Assembly: GCA_900315055.1 (NCBI GenBank)
Contig: OMXP01000006.1
Span: 1-63,390, forward strand
Length of the DNA stretch: 63,390 nucleotides
Source: an uncultured Lachnospiraceae bacterium
GTDB lineage: Bacteria > Bacillota > Clostridia > Lachnospirales > Lachnospiraceae
Reading direction: 5' to 3'
The notes below the pieces were generated by a model that did no database searches, had not been told where the DNA came from, and saw only the letters and a list, made by a program, of their open reading frames with translations. Position 1 is the stretch's first letter. Each line of letters begins with the position of its first letter. Of this stretch, positions 41,781-50,501 are shown in pieces. A program made the position numbers and the translations under genes.

Positions 41781-42536
41781 ATGGACAGGACCTATCAGGA
41801 TACCTTCGAGAGAAAGGAAATGAAATATCTCCTCAGCGATGACCAGTACAAAGCCCTGCTGGAAGGGCTTCTGCCGGTTGCGAGAGTCGATGATTACGGC
41901 CTTACCCACATCTACAACGTGTATTTCGATACCCCGGACTTTTCCCTGATCCGGACCTGCCTCGGGAAACCGCTGTACCGGGAAAAGCTGAGGCTTCGCA
42001 CCTACGGGATCCCGGAAGAGGACTCTCCTTCCTTTATCGAGATCAAGAAAAAGTACCGGGGAATCGTCTACAAGAGGCGCATCAAGGCTCCCTATGAACA
42101 GGCACGATCATACCTTGAGATGGGAACAGAGCTTTCGGATCACAGCCAGATCCGGCATGAGATCGATTACTTTAAGGAAATCCACCGGGGGCTGGTTCCT
42201 GCCATGGCAATCGCCTATGACAGGATCGCGATGCAGGGAATTTTGAATCCTTCTCTTCGCCTGACGTTCGATACGAACCTTCGCTACAGCAGAACGGAGC
42301 TCGATCTAAGGGAAGGAAACCACGGAAAGACCCTTCTTGATCCCGGGCAGGTCCTCCTCGAGATCAAGATCTCAGGGGCGATGGACCGTTCCCTTTCTTC
42401 TCTTCTTGACCGGTATCAGATCTATCCTGCGGCCTATTCGAAGTACGGGGAGAGCTACCGGCAAAGCACGGGAGAACAGGAAGTCCGGCACGGCTTCCAT
42501 CTGCCTGAGACTGCAGAAGGACTTGCATACGCTTAA
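41781..42536 (+). CDS. VTC-domain protein (polyphosphate polymerase-like)
   Basis: 251 residues with the triphosphate-tunnel fold of the VTC domain: RKEMKYLLSDDQYKALLE at the N-terminus, IYNVYFDTPDFSLIR, KLRLRTYG, FIEIKKKYRGIVYKRR and VLLEIKISGAM. The alternating Lys/Arg/Glu pattern in the strands is that of the polyphosphate polymerase active site. GGAGG lies before the ATG. Bacterial members occur beside DUF4956 and Cthe_2159-type proteins, as here; whether this one makes polyphosphate is not established. Confidence 0.88.
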   Translation: MDRTYQDTFERKEMKYLLSDDQYKALLEGLLPVARVDDYGLTHIYNVYFDTPDFSLIRTCLGKPLYREKLRLRTYGIPEEDSPSFIEIKKKYRGIVYKRRIKAPYEQARSYLEMGTELSDHSQIRHEIDYFKEIHRGLVPAMAIAYDRIAMQGILNPSLRLTFDTNLRYSRTELDLREGNHGKTLLDPGQVLLEIKISGAMDRSLSSLLDRYQIYPAAYSKYGESYRQSTGEQEVRHGFHLPETAEGLAYA

Positions 42537-42568
42537 AAGAAATCCAGGACATATGAAGGGAGAACCTT

Positions 42569-43249
42569 ATGAACACACTGTTTACATCCATTCTTGCTGA
42601 CGGAACCATCACCGCTGCCACGTTCTTTGCCTGCACGGCCGTGTCCCTTATCATCGGCCTGTTCATTGCCTTTGTCTACCGAAGGGCTGCACAGTGCTCG
42701 AAGAGTTTTCTGGTAACGCTGGCGCTTCTTCCGGTCGTGATTGAGCTTGTCATCATGCTGGTCAACGGCAGTATCGGCGCCGGGATCGCCGTGGCCGGTG
42801 CCTTCTCACTGGTCCGGTTTCGCTCGGCACAGGGGAAAGGGCAGGAGATCACGGCGATCTTCCTCACGATGGCCGTCGGTCTTGCAACCGGCATGGGCTA
42901 TCTTGCGATCGCCGTCCTGTTTGCTGTCATTGTCATGGCAGTCTATCTCCTTCTTCTGAAGCTCCCCTTTGAGGATCCGGAAAAGGGCGGGCGGCAGCTG
43001 AAGATCACGGTGCCGGAGTCCCTGGACTTTGAGGGAGCCTTTGACGACATCCTGAACCGGTACACGGAGAAGGCAGAACTTGTCGATGTGCGGACGACAG
43101 GCATGGGAAGTCTCTACAAGCTCACCTACAACATCGTTCTTCGGAAGGACAGCTCCCTGCACCAGATGATGGACGAGATGCGATGCCGCAACGGAAACCT
43201 GGAGATCGTCTGCTCAAGGCCGGTGGATCACACGGAAAACGAACTCTGA
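42569..43249 (+). CDS. DUF4956 membrane protein
   Basis: 226 residues with four hydrophobic segments in the first 140 residues (for example FACTAVSLIIGLFIAFVY and MGYLAIAVLFAVIVMAVYLLLL) and a conserved-looking loop GAFSLVRFRSAQGKGQEI, the DUF4956 hallmark. The C-terminal 85 residues form a soluble cytoplasmic domain. It lies 32 bp after the VTC gene. Function unknown; it may secrete or anchor a product of the VTC enzyme. Confidence 0.88.
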   Translation: MNTLFTSILADGTITAATFFACTAVSLIIGLFIAFVYRRAAQCSKSFLVTLALLPVVIELVIMLVNGSIGAGIAVAGAFSLVRFRSAQGKGQEITAIFLTMAVGLATGMGYLAIAVLFAVIVMAVYLLLLKLPFEDPEKGGRQLKITVPESLDFEGAFDDILNRYTEKAELVDVRTTGMGSLYKLTYNIVLRKDSSLHQMMDEMRCRNGNLEIVCSRPVDHTENEL

Positions 43250-43264
43250 GAAAGGATAAACGTC

Positions 43265-44920
43265 ATGAAACGAAAAACCATTCTGCTTCTTATGACTGCT
43301 GCCCTGACGCTTTGCGGATGCACGCAGTCGGCACAGAGTACGGACTCTGCTGCAGAAACTTCCGGTGTAACTGCGGAAGAACTTGCGGATACCGGACAGG
43401 AGAACACACAGGACGGAACGGATACGGACCTTCAAACGCCTGTCTCCGACATTGACACAAACGATCAGTTCACCGACCGGGATCAGGACAGTTCCTGGGA
43501 CGAAGAGAGTGCGGTGACGATCTCCTTTACAGACGATGGCGTAACTGTCAGCGGGGACGGAGCAGAGGTATCCGGCACCACTCTGACCATCACAAAAGCC
43601 GGCACCTATGTTCTTTCCGGCACCTGCAGCGACGGACAGATCGTCATCGACTGCGGGGACGAGGATAAGGTCCAGCTTGTCCTGGACGGTCTGACACTCA
43701 CGAACGATGACGGTCCCTGTATTCTTGTAAAGAGCGCGGACAAGGTGTTTGTCACTCTCGCGGACGGCACTGAGAATACGCTGTCCGATACCGGAGAAGC
43801 CTATGCCCAGGAAGAGGACGTGGAGCAGAACCTCGACGGCGTGATCTTTTCTCTGTGCACGCTGACCTTCAACGGGAGCGGGACGCTTCGCATGAATGCA
43901 GGCTATGACCATGCGATCGTCTCGAAGGACGACGTAAAGATCACGGACGGCACCTATGAGATCACGGCGGCCGGCAAGGGAATTGCGGCCAACGACTCGA
44001 TCCGCATTTCCGGCGGGGATCTTACGATCACGGCAGAGGATGACGGCCTTCACACGGGAAATGAGGACGATGACGGCAAGGGCTATATCTACATCTGCGG
44101 CGGAAGACTTACCATCTCCTCCGGGGATGACGGGATCCACGCGGCAACGGCCCTGTACGTGACGGACGGTGTGATCGATGTCACGAAGTCCTATGAGGGG
44201 CTGGAAGGCGACTCCATTGACATCACGGGCGGCACAATCCGGGTGGTATCGGACGATGACGGCCTCAATGCCTCGACTGGCTCCGGCCAGGAGATGCAGG
44301 GCACAATGCCGCAGGGGGGACCCGGAGGGGGACCTGGAGGCGGAAAAGCCCCGGAGCAGGCGGAATCCGAAACGGTATCGGTTACACCGACCCGCATGGG
44401 CGGCGGTGGCGGCCAGACGGAGGATGACGGTTCCTACATCCGCATCAGCGGGGGCGATATCTGCATCGATGCGGAAGGCGACGGCATTGACAGCAACGGG
44501 GCGCTGTACATCGACGGCGGCATCATCATCGTGGACGGCCCGGACGGTGCGGGAAACGGTGCACTTGATGTCGGGTCGGAAGCTGTGATCACGGGAGGCA
44601 CCGTGATAGCCGGCGGATCCTCCGACATGGCGGTGACATTCTCGGACTCCTCGACCCAGTACTCGGTGCTGGTCTACCTAGACGATACCGTAAGCGCAGG
44701 GACAGAGGTCACCCTCAGGGATGCGGACGGGAATGAAATCCTCACCTATACGCCGGCAAAGGATATCTCGTCCGTTGTCTTCTCCAGTTCGCTTCTTGCA
44801 GAGGGCACGTATACCTTACGTGCGGGAGACGAGACGATGACCGTTGAGGTCTCCGGAATTTCCTCAACGTCGGGAAGCAGCTCATCCTCCTTCGGAGGAG
44901 GGCCGAAAAGCCGTGGGTAA
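43265..44920 (+). CDS. Cthe_2159-type carbohydrate-binding lipoprotein
   Basis: 551 residues. A lipobox LCGC puts the lipid-modified Cys at 19; an acidic Ser/Thr/Asp-rich stretch follows to about residue 85. The remainder is a beta-helix-like array of short repeats of the type SGTCSDGQIVIDC, ISGGDLTITAEDDG and DGIHAATALYVTDG, matching Cthe_2159-like polysaccharide-binding domains. A Gly/Pro-rich insertion (GGPGGGPGGG) near residue 355 breaks the repeats. It is the third member of the VTC/DUF4956 cluster and probably acts at the outer cell surface. Confidence 0.85.
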   Translation: MKRKTILLLMTAALTLCGCTQSAQSTDSAAETSGVTAEELADTGQENTQDGTDTDLQTPVSDIDTNDQFTDRDQDSSWDEESAVTISFTDDGVTVSGDGAEVSGTTLTITKAGTYVLSGTCSDGQIVIDCGDEDKVQLVLDGLTLTNDDGPCILVKSADKVFVTLADGTENTLSDTGEAYAQEEDVEQNLDGVIFSLCTLTFNGSGTLRMNAGYDHAIVSKDDVKITDGTYEITAAGKGIAANDSIRISGGDLTITAEDDGLHTGNEDDDGKGYIYICGGRLTISSGDDGIHAATALYVTDGVIDVTKSYEGLEGDSIDITGGTIRVVSDDDGLNASTGSGQEMQGTMPQGGPGGGPGGGKAPEQAESETVSVTPTRMGGGGGQTEDDGSYIRISGGDICIDAEGDGIDSNGALYIDGGIIIVDGPDGAGNGALDVGSEAVITGGTVIAGGSSDMAVTFSDSSTQYSVLVYLDDTVSAGTEVTLRDADGNEILTYTPAKDISSVVFSSSLLAEGTYTLRAGDETMTVEVSGISSTSGSSSSSFGGGPKSRG

Positions 44921-44997
44921 AATGCCAAAAGATTTCGCAAACTGCTGTGCATAGCGACAAAATTTACCCGTATCTCCACAATTTCTTCCCTTTTGAA

Positions 44998-45026
44998 TTG
45001 TACTTCCTGACCGTTGGTCCTAAAAT
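44998..45026 (+). promoter_or_regulatory. Promoter for the secreted YD-like gene
   Basis: TTGTAC (44998-45003), a 17-bp spacer and TAAAAT (45021-45026), about 68 bp before the ATG. Confidence 0.65.
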
Positions 45027-45093
45027 GATCAGTATATGTAAAATCTTACTGTCTTCAGCAAGGTTTTGCATGATCTGAGAAAGGGGAAGAACG

Positions 45094-46023
45094 ATGAATC
45101 GATTTGGAAGGAAACTCACTGCCGGAATGGCAGGGGCCATTCTTGGCGCCGGGATGCTGATGCTGCCGGTACAGGCAGCCGGAACCACCGCAATCTACGG
45201 CAATACAACCTATCAGAAGATGATTTCGAACACGTATGATGCATCGACGGATGCTCTTGTCGGCACGGAATCCTATGAGACCGGTTTCCAGGATCCGACC
45301 GGACAGGAGTGGCTGCAGTTATCCTACGGCACGCTCCTCGACTCGGGAGAAATCGATACGGGAAGCTACACCTCCTATACCTATCAGCTCGGTAAGGACG
45401 GACTGCCGGATTCCAGGACGATGTCGATCTACCAGAACGGCGTCCTGTCCGGTACCGCGGACTACACCTATGAGACAACGCCGGATGGGAACATCGAGGC
45501 AACACGAATCGTCTTCCAGAAGAGCGGCCGCAAGAGAAACGTCCCGTGGACGATCAAGCCCGTCTATGATGAGAGCGGAAAGCTTGTCCTTGAGGAGATC
45601 GGCATCAACAAGCTCAATCCGAAGGCCGCATCCGACAAGGTCCGCATCGGTTTTTACAACGATGCCATCGAGGCGGTGACCTCGAAGGTCATGACGGTGG
45701 ACGGAAAGCTCTCGGTCATGGCACAGCGCACCTTTACCTACAATGATGCGGGACAGCTCGTGCAGGAGACCATGCAGAACACCACCGATACCTACATCCT
45801 CTCGTATGCGTACAACGAGGACGGCACGGTGGCTTCGAAGACCTCTGCGCTTGACGGTTCCCTGTACACGAGAAAGGACTATTATTACGATGACCTGGGA
45901 TTCCTTCGGGAGACCACGATCTCGGATTATTCCGAGGATCTGTCCAGGTTCAACCGCGACACCTACACGCTCTACGACTACGGCGCAAACGATGCGTCCC
46001 TCGGTGCGTTTGAGGTGCAGTAG
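45094..46023 (+). CDS. Secreted hypothetical protein with YD-like repeats
   Basis: 309 residues. An N-terminal signal peptide (residues about 1-29, ending near VQAAG) suggests export. The mature part has repeats with the pattern Y-[TN]-D-x-G-x-L/V, such as YTYETTPDGN, FTYNDAGQLVQET and YAYNEDGTVASKT, resembling RHS/YD repeats. There is no toxin-like C-terminal domain or LPXTG anchor. Its own promoter and terminator make it a single-gene unit. Function unknown; a cell-surface carbohydrate-binding or structural role is a guess from the repeat type. Confidence 0.7.
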   Translation: MNRFGRKLTAGMAGAILGAGMLMLPVQAAGTTAIYGNTTYQKMISNTYDASTDALVGTESYETGFQDPTGQEWLQLSYGTLLDSGEIDTGSYTSYTYQLGKDGLPDSRTMSIYQNGVLSGTADYTYETTPDGNIEATRIVFQKSGRKRNVPWTIKPVYDESGKLVLEEIGINKLNPKAASDKVRIGFYNDAIEAVTSKVMTVDGKLSVMAQRTFTYNDAGQLVQETMQNTTDTYILSYAYNEDGTVASKTSALDGSLYTRKDYYYDDLGFLRETTISDYSEDLSRFNRDTYTLYDYGANDASLGAFEVQ

Positions 46024-46067
46024 GCTTCCTCTGTAAAGGGATACACAGCAGAATAAGGCAAACAAAA

Positions 46068-46095
46068 ACAGGCTCCGCACAGGAGCCTGTTTTTT
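46068..46095 (+). terminator. Terminator after the secreted protein gene
   Basis: ACAGGCTCC and GGAGCCTGT form a 9-bp stem around GCACA, followed by six T. Confidence 0.88.
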
Positions 46096-46104
46096 GCATT
46101 CAGG

Positions 46105-46815
46105 TTACTCGAGGTCTGTATCTTCCGGTATCTTCTTCACATCGTACCAGAGCATCGAAAACCTGGGATCGAGCTCGTCCGTATCATCGTGCCAATGGCC
46201 GCAGTACCAGTGGGAGAAGGAGACGCCCCGCCAGATGGTCTCGAGGAAGGCGGTAAGATCCCTGTCCGGAAGAAGGGCAGGGGTCCTGCCTTTGAGGTAT
46301 GCCTGGATCAGGTGGTCCGGCATTGTGTGGGTCACGATGTAGTCGACACGCATGTGATGCTGTTTCAGGTTCTTTACAGCTTCCCTGTATTCTTCTTCAC
46401 CCGGGATCTCCTCCTTCCACCAAGAAAGACCGGGTGTGCGCTCCTTTTTGTCGATGCTTGCGGCACCGCCGAAGGTAAAGAACGTCTTCCCCTCGATCGT
46501 AAAGACCTGTCCACGCATGAGGTGAAAGATGTTGTCGCGGATCCTGTGGATTCTGCCGCCGTTCCAGGTGCGCTCCGGATACCGGAACAGCGCCGGGAAG
46601 TTCTCATGATTCCCGTCGACAAAGAGAATCGTGTACGGGCGGCAGGAGAGCTCGAACAGGGCTTCCTTTTCGAATTCATCGCAGAGGAAGACAAAGCCGA
46701 AGTCCCCGCAGATCAGAAGGTAGTCCCCTTCCTTTAATTCGGCACCGGCATACTGCTCGATCTGCAGAATCTGCGCAAGATACCCGTGGGTGTCTCCGGT
46801 CACATAGATGCTCAT
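46105..46815 (-). CDS. Calcineurin-like metallophosphoesterase
   Basis: 236 residues. Metal motifs are present in order: GDTHGY at the N-terminus, ICGDFGF, DGNHENF and HWYCGHWHDD near the C-terminus. The start at 46815 (MSIYVTGDTHGY) directly follows the aroA stop. Many such phage/bacterial phosphoesterases have no known substrate. It shares the operon tyrA-aroA with no evident metabolic link. Confidence 0.88.
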   Translation of the reverse strand: MSIYVTGDTHGYLAQILQIEQYAGAELKEGDYLLICGDFGFVFLCDEFEKEALFELSCRPYTILFVDGNHENFPALFRYPERTWNGGRIHRIRDNIFHLMRGQVFTIEGKTFFTFGGAASIDKKERTPGLSWWKEEIPGEEEYREAVKNLKQHHMRVDYIVTHTMPDHLIQAYLKGRTPALLPDRDLTAFLETIWRGVSFSHWYCGHWHDDTDELDPRFSMLWYDVKKIPEDTDLE

Positions 46816-46816
46816 G

Positions 46817-48106
46817 TCAGCGCTCCAGGCTCTGCAGGTCCTCAAAGAAGGCGGGATAGGAGATCCTGACACATCTCTCGTCGTCAAGAACGGTTTCCCC
46901 GTCCGCGACAAGGCCTGCAATGGCAAAGCTCATTGCCACACGGTGATCCTCGAACGTTCTGATCTTTGCCCCTTGGAGCGGTTTCCCGCCGGAGATGATC
47001 ATGCCGTCGTCTGTCGGCGTAATGTCACAGCCCATGGCGCGAAGTCCCTCCGTCATGGTATCAATCCGGTTCGACTCCTTGACCTTGAGCTCTGCCGCAT
47101 CCCGGATCACGGTGGTCCCCTCGGCCATTGCCGCCATGACGGCGATGACGGGAAGCTCATCGATGAGCGTCGGGATCAGATCCCCCTCGATCACGGTCCC
47201 GTGAAGAGAGGAAGATCTGACAATGAGGTCGCAGTAGGGCTCCGGGGCGTTCACGACATTAACCTCCTCGACATCTCCGCCCATCGTTCTTGCAACGCGC
47301 AGAATCCCGTCGCGCGTCGGGTTGATGCCGACGTTTTTAAGGAGAACCTCCGAGCCCGGAACCAGAAGTCCTGCCGCGATAAAGTAGGCGGCAGACGAAA
47401 TATCGCCCGGAACGACGACATCGGCGCCGTACAGATCCTCGGCAGGCGTTACGGTGACGGCATTGCCCTCACCGCTTACGACCTTCGCTCCAAAGGCGGT
47501 CAGCATGCGCTCCGTGTGGTCCCTGCTCTTTGCAGGCTCGGTGAAGGTGGTGCTGCCGTCCGCATAGAGGCCTGCAAGAAGAACGGCGCTCTTGACCTGG
47601 GCGGAGGCAACCTTTGCGTGATAGGTGATGCCGTGGAGGGGTCCGCCTGTGATCTCAAGCGGCGCGTAGCCGTTGCCGTTGATACTACGGATCCTTGCGC
47701 CCATGAGGGAAAGCGGCTCCATGATGCGCTTCATGGGACGGCGGTTTACGGACTCATCGCCGGAGAGAACAGAGACGAAAGGCTGAGGCGCGAGAATTCC
47801 GGAGAGGATTCTCGTCGTTGTCCCGCTGTTTCCGGTATCAAGAAGAACGGGGGAGCTCTCCGGCACAAGGCCGTGCATGCCCCTTCCGGTTACGGTGACG
47901 TCCGATCCATCCTGCGTGATGGAGACGCCAAGTCTTCGAAAGCAGGAGATCGTCGAGAGACAGTCCGCCCCGGTCAGAAAGTTCGAGATGTGCGTTGTCC
48001 CCTCGGCGATCGAGGAAAACATGACAGCGCGGTGGGAGATGGACTTGTCTCCCGGAATTGACAGCGTGCCGTGCAGGGCAGAGGCTTTTTCAATCATCAT
48101 GGACAT
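46817..48106 (-). CDS. aroA: 3-phosphoshikimate 1-carboxyvinyltransferase (EPSP synthase)
   Basis: 429 residues, the standard length. Characteristic segments: LSIPGDKSISHRAVMFSSIAEG near the N-terminus, DTGNSGTTTRILSGIL and later KESNRIDTMTEGLRAMG and EDHRVAMSFAIAG. The LDTGNSGTTTR motif is the PEP/glyphosate-binding loop with the usual substitution of Ala by Thr/Ser seen in class II enzymes. AAAGGA precedes the ATG. It lies 14 bp downstream of tyrA on the minus strand. Confidence 0.95.
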   Translation of the reverse strand: MSMMIEKASALHGTLSIPGDKSISHRAVMFSSIAEGTTHISNFLTGADCLSTISCFRRLGVSITQDGSDVTVTGRGMHGLVPESSPVLLDTGNSGTTTRILSGILAPQPFVSVLSGDESVNRRPMKRIMEPLSLMGARIRSINGNGYAPLEITGGPLHGITYHAKVASAQVKSAVLLAGLYADGSTTFTEPAKSRDHTERMLTAFGAKVVSGEGNAVTVTPAEDLYGADVVVPGDISSAAYFIAAGLLVPGSEVLLKNVGINPTRDGILRVARTMGGDVEEVNVVNAPEPYCDLIVRSSSLHGTVIEGDLIPTLIDELPVIAVMAAMAEGTTVIRDAAELKVKESNRIDTMTEGLRAMGCDITPTDDGMIISGGKPLQGAKIRTFEDHRVAMSFAIAGLVADGETVLDDERCVRISYPAFFEDLQSLER

Positions 48107-48120
48107 GGCGTTTTTCCTTT

Positions 48121-49251
48121 CTAGTGATAGACGTGAAATCCACGAAGCGTCAGGATCTCAATGGCTTTCTCGCGGTCCTTGTCCATGTAGAACTCGACCT
48201 GCAGGACACCCTCGGCATACTCGCGGTTGTGGGTGATGCCGACGTTCTTGATGGAGATCGCATTGACGGCAAGGAGCGTGACCACCTCGGCAAGGGAAGC
48301 CGGACGGTCGGCAATGTCGACTCTGATGGTATAGAGCGGCTGGATGGAACCTCTTCCGGTCTCGTTGAAGCCCTCACGGTAGTTCCGTGCGCGGTCGAAG
48401 AACGTAAAGATCGGATCCCCCTCCTTTTCCCGGATCCTGTCCCGGATGTCCGTAAGGGATGCGATATAGTCGTCAAGGAGAGAAACGATGTTGTCGCCGT
48501 TTGTCAGGCAGATCTGCTCCCACATGACAGGGGAGGAGGACGAGATTCTCGTGATGTCCTTGAAGCCGCCGGCGGCAAGAAGCTTCATCAGGTGATCCTC
48601 GGAATCGGAATCCTGAACAAGGTTCACAAGCGCCGCGCTGATGACGTGCGGGACGTGGGAGATGGCGGCCACCGTATAATCGTGCTTCTCGCAGGGAACG
48701 ACGATCGGCAGTGCCCGCAGGGACTTGACAAGTTCTGTCATCACCTGGGTTCTTTCGTCTCCCGCTTCCGGCTCCGGTGTCAGGATATAGTAGGCGTTTT
48801 CCAGAAGGGAGGCCTTGGAGTTGCGATAGCGGGTCCTTTCGGAGCCTGTCATCGGATGGCCGCCGATAAAGTACGAAGAAAGGGAAAGCTCCCGGACATG
48901 GGCGTGGATATCGCGCTTGGTGCTGCCGATGTCGGTGACAATCGCATGCTCCGTAAGATAAGGCTTTAATTCCTTCAGGTTTTCGGCATTCTTCTGTACC
49001 GGCGCGCACAGGAAGATGATGTCGCAGTCAGCAAAGTCCTGACCGGCAAACGGGTGTCCCACCGGAACCTCGTCCGACGAGCGGCCGCTGTTGACGACCC
49101 CGTCTGCGATGGCCTCCCGAAGAGAGTCCGCGGAAGGGTTAAAGGCAATGATCACGGCTTTGGGGAAGGCCTTCCGGATGGCCCGTGCAATCGAACCTCC
49201 GATGAGTCCGAGACCTACAAAGCCGAAGCGATACGTGTTAAAATCTGTCAC
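48121..49251 (-). CDS. tyrA: Prephenate dehydrogenase with ACT domain
   Basis: 376 residues. The NAD-binding FGFVGLGLIGGSIARAIRK is at the N-terminus; FLCAPV, TDIGSTK and GGHPMTGSE complete the catalytic domain. The C-terminal 75 residues (PLYTIRVDIADRPASLAEVV...) are an ACT domain for tyrosine feedback. The GTG start at 49251 has AAGGAG seven bases upstream; starts at 49275 or 49299 do not. It is the first gene of the minus-strand aromatic operon. Confidence 0.93.
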   Translation of the reverse strand: MTDFNTYRFGFVGLGLIGGSIARAIRKAFPKAVIIAFNPSADSLREAIADGVVNSGRSSDEVPVGHPFAGQDFADCDIIFLCAPVQKNAENLKELKPYLTEHAIVTDIGSTKRDIHAHVRELSLSSYFIGGHPMTGSERTRYRNSKASLLENAYYILTPEPEAGDERTQVMTELVKSLRALPIVVPCEKHDYTVAAISHVPHVISAALVNLVQDSDSEDHLMKLLAAGGFKDITRISSSSPVMWEQICLTNGDNIVSLLDDYIASLTDIRDRIREKEGDPIFTFFDRARNYREGFNETGRGSIQPLYTIRVDIADRPASLAEVVTLLAVNAISIKNVGITHNREYAEGVLQVEFYMDKDREKAIEILTLRGFHVYH

Positions 49252-49328
49252 GGCTGTACTCCTTTTCAAAGGAAACATTATTAAGAAGAAAGATACCACA
49301 CAGAACCTGTAAAGTCACCAAAAAATCC

Positions 49329-49357
49329 CTTGACAAACAGGGCACGCGATGGTTTAA
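49329..49357 (+). promoter_or_regulatory. Promoter of the rplU operon
   Basis: TTGACA (49329-49334), a 17-bp spacer and TTTAAT (49352-49357), followed by a leader of about 115 nt before rplU. Confidence 0.85.
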
Positions 49358-49363
49358 TCATCA

Positions 49364-49478
49364 GGTATGCCGCATGATGAGGCTGTATGTGCCGGCGTGG
49401 AGGTACCCACGGCCGTACGCGAACGGGCAGGTAACTGCCGGCCGTAATCAGCGAGTTTATCAAGAAGGAGGTACCAAG
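49364..49478 (+). promoter_or_regulatory. Candidate L21 ribosomal protein leader
   Basis: The GC-rich leader between promoter and rplU has complementary stretches such as GCCGGC/GCCGGC, TACGGCC-type and CCGGCCGTA elements able to form hairpins. Firmicute rplU leaders often bind L21 for autoregulation. The match is positional; no consensus alignment was made. Confidence 0.45.
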
Positions 49479-49787
49479 ATGTACGCTATTATCGCGACTG
49501 GTGGAAAACAGTACAAGGTTTCCGAGGGAGATGTCATTGACGTTGAGAAGCTCAATGCCGAGGTCGGAAACGAGGTCACCTTTGACCAGGTCCTTGCAGT
49601 CAGCAGCGATGACGCCTTAAAGGTTGCCAGCGATGTTGCCAATGCTACCGTAACTGCTACGGTCATGGATCAGGGCAGAGCAAAGAAGGTTGTGGTCTAT
49701 CACTTCAAGCCGAAGACGGGCAACCACAAGAAGAACGGTCACAGACAGGCTTATACGCGTGTCAAGATCGAGAAGATCAACAACTAA
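49479..49787 (+). CDS. rplU: 50S ribosomal protein L21
   Basis: 102 residues, standard length. YAIIATGGKQYKVSEGDVI at the N-terminus and KPKTGNHKKNGHRQAYTRVKI near the end are diagnostic of L21. AAGGAGG lies before ATG 49479; the longer in-frame form from 49374 is leader sequence. Confidence 0.97.
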   Translation: MYAIIATGGKQYKVSEGDVIDVEKLNAEVGNEVTFDQVLAVSSDDALKVASDVANATVTATVMDQGRAKKVVVYHFKPKTGNHKKNGHRQAYTRVKIEKINN

Positions 49788-49797
49788 GCAGGAACAA

Positions 49798-50139
49798 ATG
49801 ACAAGGGTACAGATTTTCCGGACGAAGGACGGCCATTTTCGTTCCTTTACCTGTCAGGGCCATACGGGATATGCCGAGGAAGGCGAGGATATCGTCTGCG
49901 CGGGTGTCTCGGCCATCGTCATCAACACCGTGAACTGCCTGCAGGATCTCCTGCATGAGGACATCGATGTGGATTACGATGCGGTGAATGGAGGAGACAT
50001 TACCGTCAACTTCAACGCCGATCCGACAGAAAAGGCGAATTTCCTCATGGACTGCATGGTCCACGGACTCGAATGGATATCGTCGCAGTACGGAAAAAAG
50101 TATCTGACCTACGAGATCAAGGAGGTAAACGCATGTTAG
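49798..50139 (+). CDS. prp: Ribosomal-processing cysteine protease Prp
   Basis: 113 residues. The catalytic His and Cys are in [21 protein letters not shown] (His22, Cys34), as in the Prp (YsxB) family. It lies between rplU and rpmA, the invariant position of this gene, and removes the N-terminal extension of L27. GCAGGA is close to the ATG. It overlaps rpmA by seven bases. Confidence 0.95.
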   Translation: MTRVQIFRTKDGHFRSFTCQGHTGYAEEGEDIVCAGVSAIVINTVNCLQDLLHEDIDVDYDAVNGGDITVNFNADPTEKANFLMDCMVHGLEWISSQYGKKYLTYEIKEVNAC

Positions 50140-50423
50140 ACTTAAACCTTCAGTTCTTCGCGCACCACAAAGGAATGGGCTCCACCAAGAACGGTCGTGA
50201 TTCCAACTCCAAGAGACTGGGTGCCAAGAAGGCAGACGGACAGTTCGTCAAGGCCGGCAACATCATCTACAGACAGCGCGGAACCAGGATCCACCCCGGT
50301 GTCAACGTCGGAATCGGCGGGGACGACACACTGTTTGCAACGGCTGATGGCGTCCTTCGCTATGAGCGCGTCGGCAAGGATGGGAAGAGAGCTTCTGTCC
50401 ACCCTGTCGAAGCAAAAGACTGA
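50133..50423 (+). CDS. rpmA: 50S ribosomal protein L27
   Basis: 96 residues. The N-terminus [20 protein letters not shown] contains the LQFF-A site cut by Prp, so the mature protein starts at Ala10. The remainder ([19 protein letters not shown]) is standard L27. Its ATG overlaps the prp stop. Confidence 0.97.
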   Translation: MLDLNLQFFAHHKGMGSTKNGRDSNSKRLGAKKADGQFVKAGNIIYRQRGTRIHPGVNVGIGGDDTLFATADGVLRYERVGKDGKRASVHPVEAKD

Positions 50424-50437
50424 TCGAAGATTTGGCG

Positions 50438-50484
50438 ATGCTCCGGATGAACCCTGCTTACGGGTTGTCCGGAGCATTTGTTTT
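50438..50484 (+). terminator. Hairpin/terminator between rpmA and obgE
   Basis: ATGCTCCGG and CCGGAGCAT form a stem followed by TTGTTTT; the loop contains a second small stem (AACCCTG/CGGGTT). It may partially end the ribosomal protein transcript before obgE. Confidence 0.75.
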
Positions 50485-50501
50485 ACCGGAAAGGAGAACA
50501 G

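Noticed and set aside
44280..44420. Gly/Pro-rich stretch as a frameshift or assembly fault in the lipoprotein gene
   Set aside because: The frame stays open and the beta repeats resume directly afterwards, so it reads as a flexible insertion.
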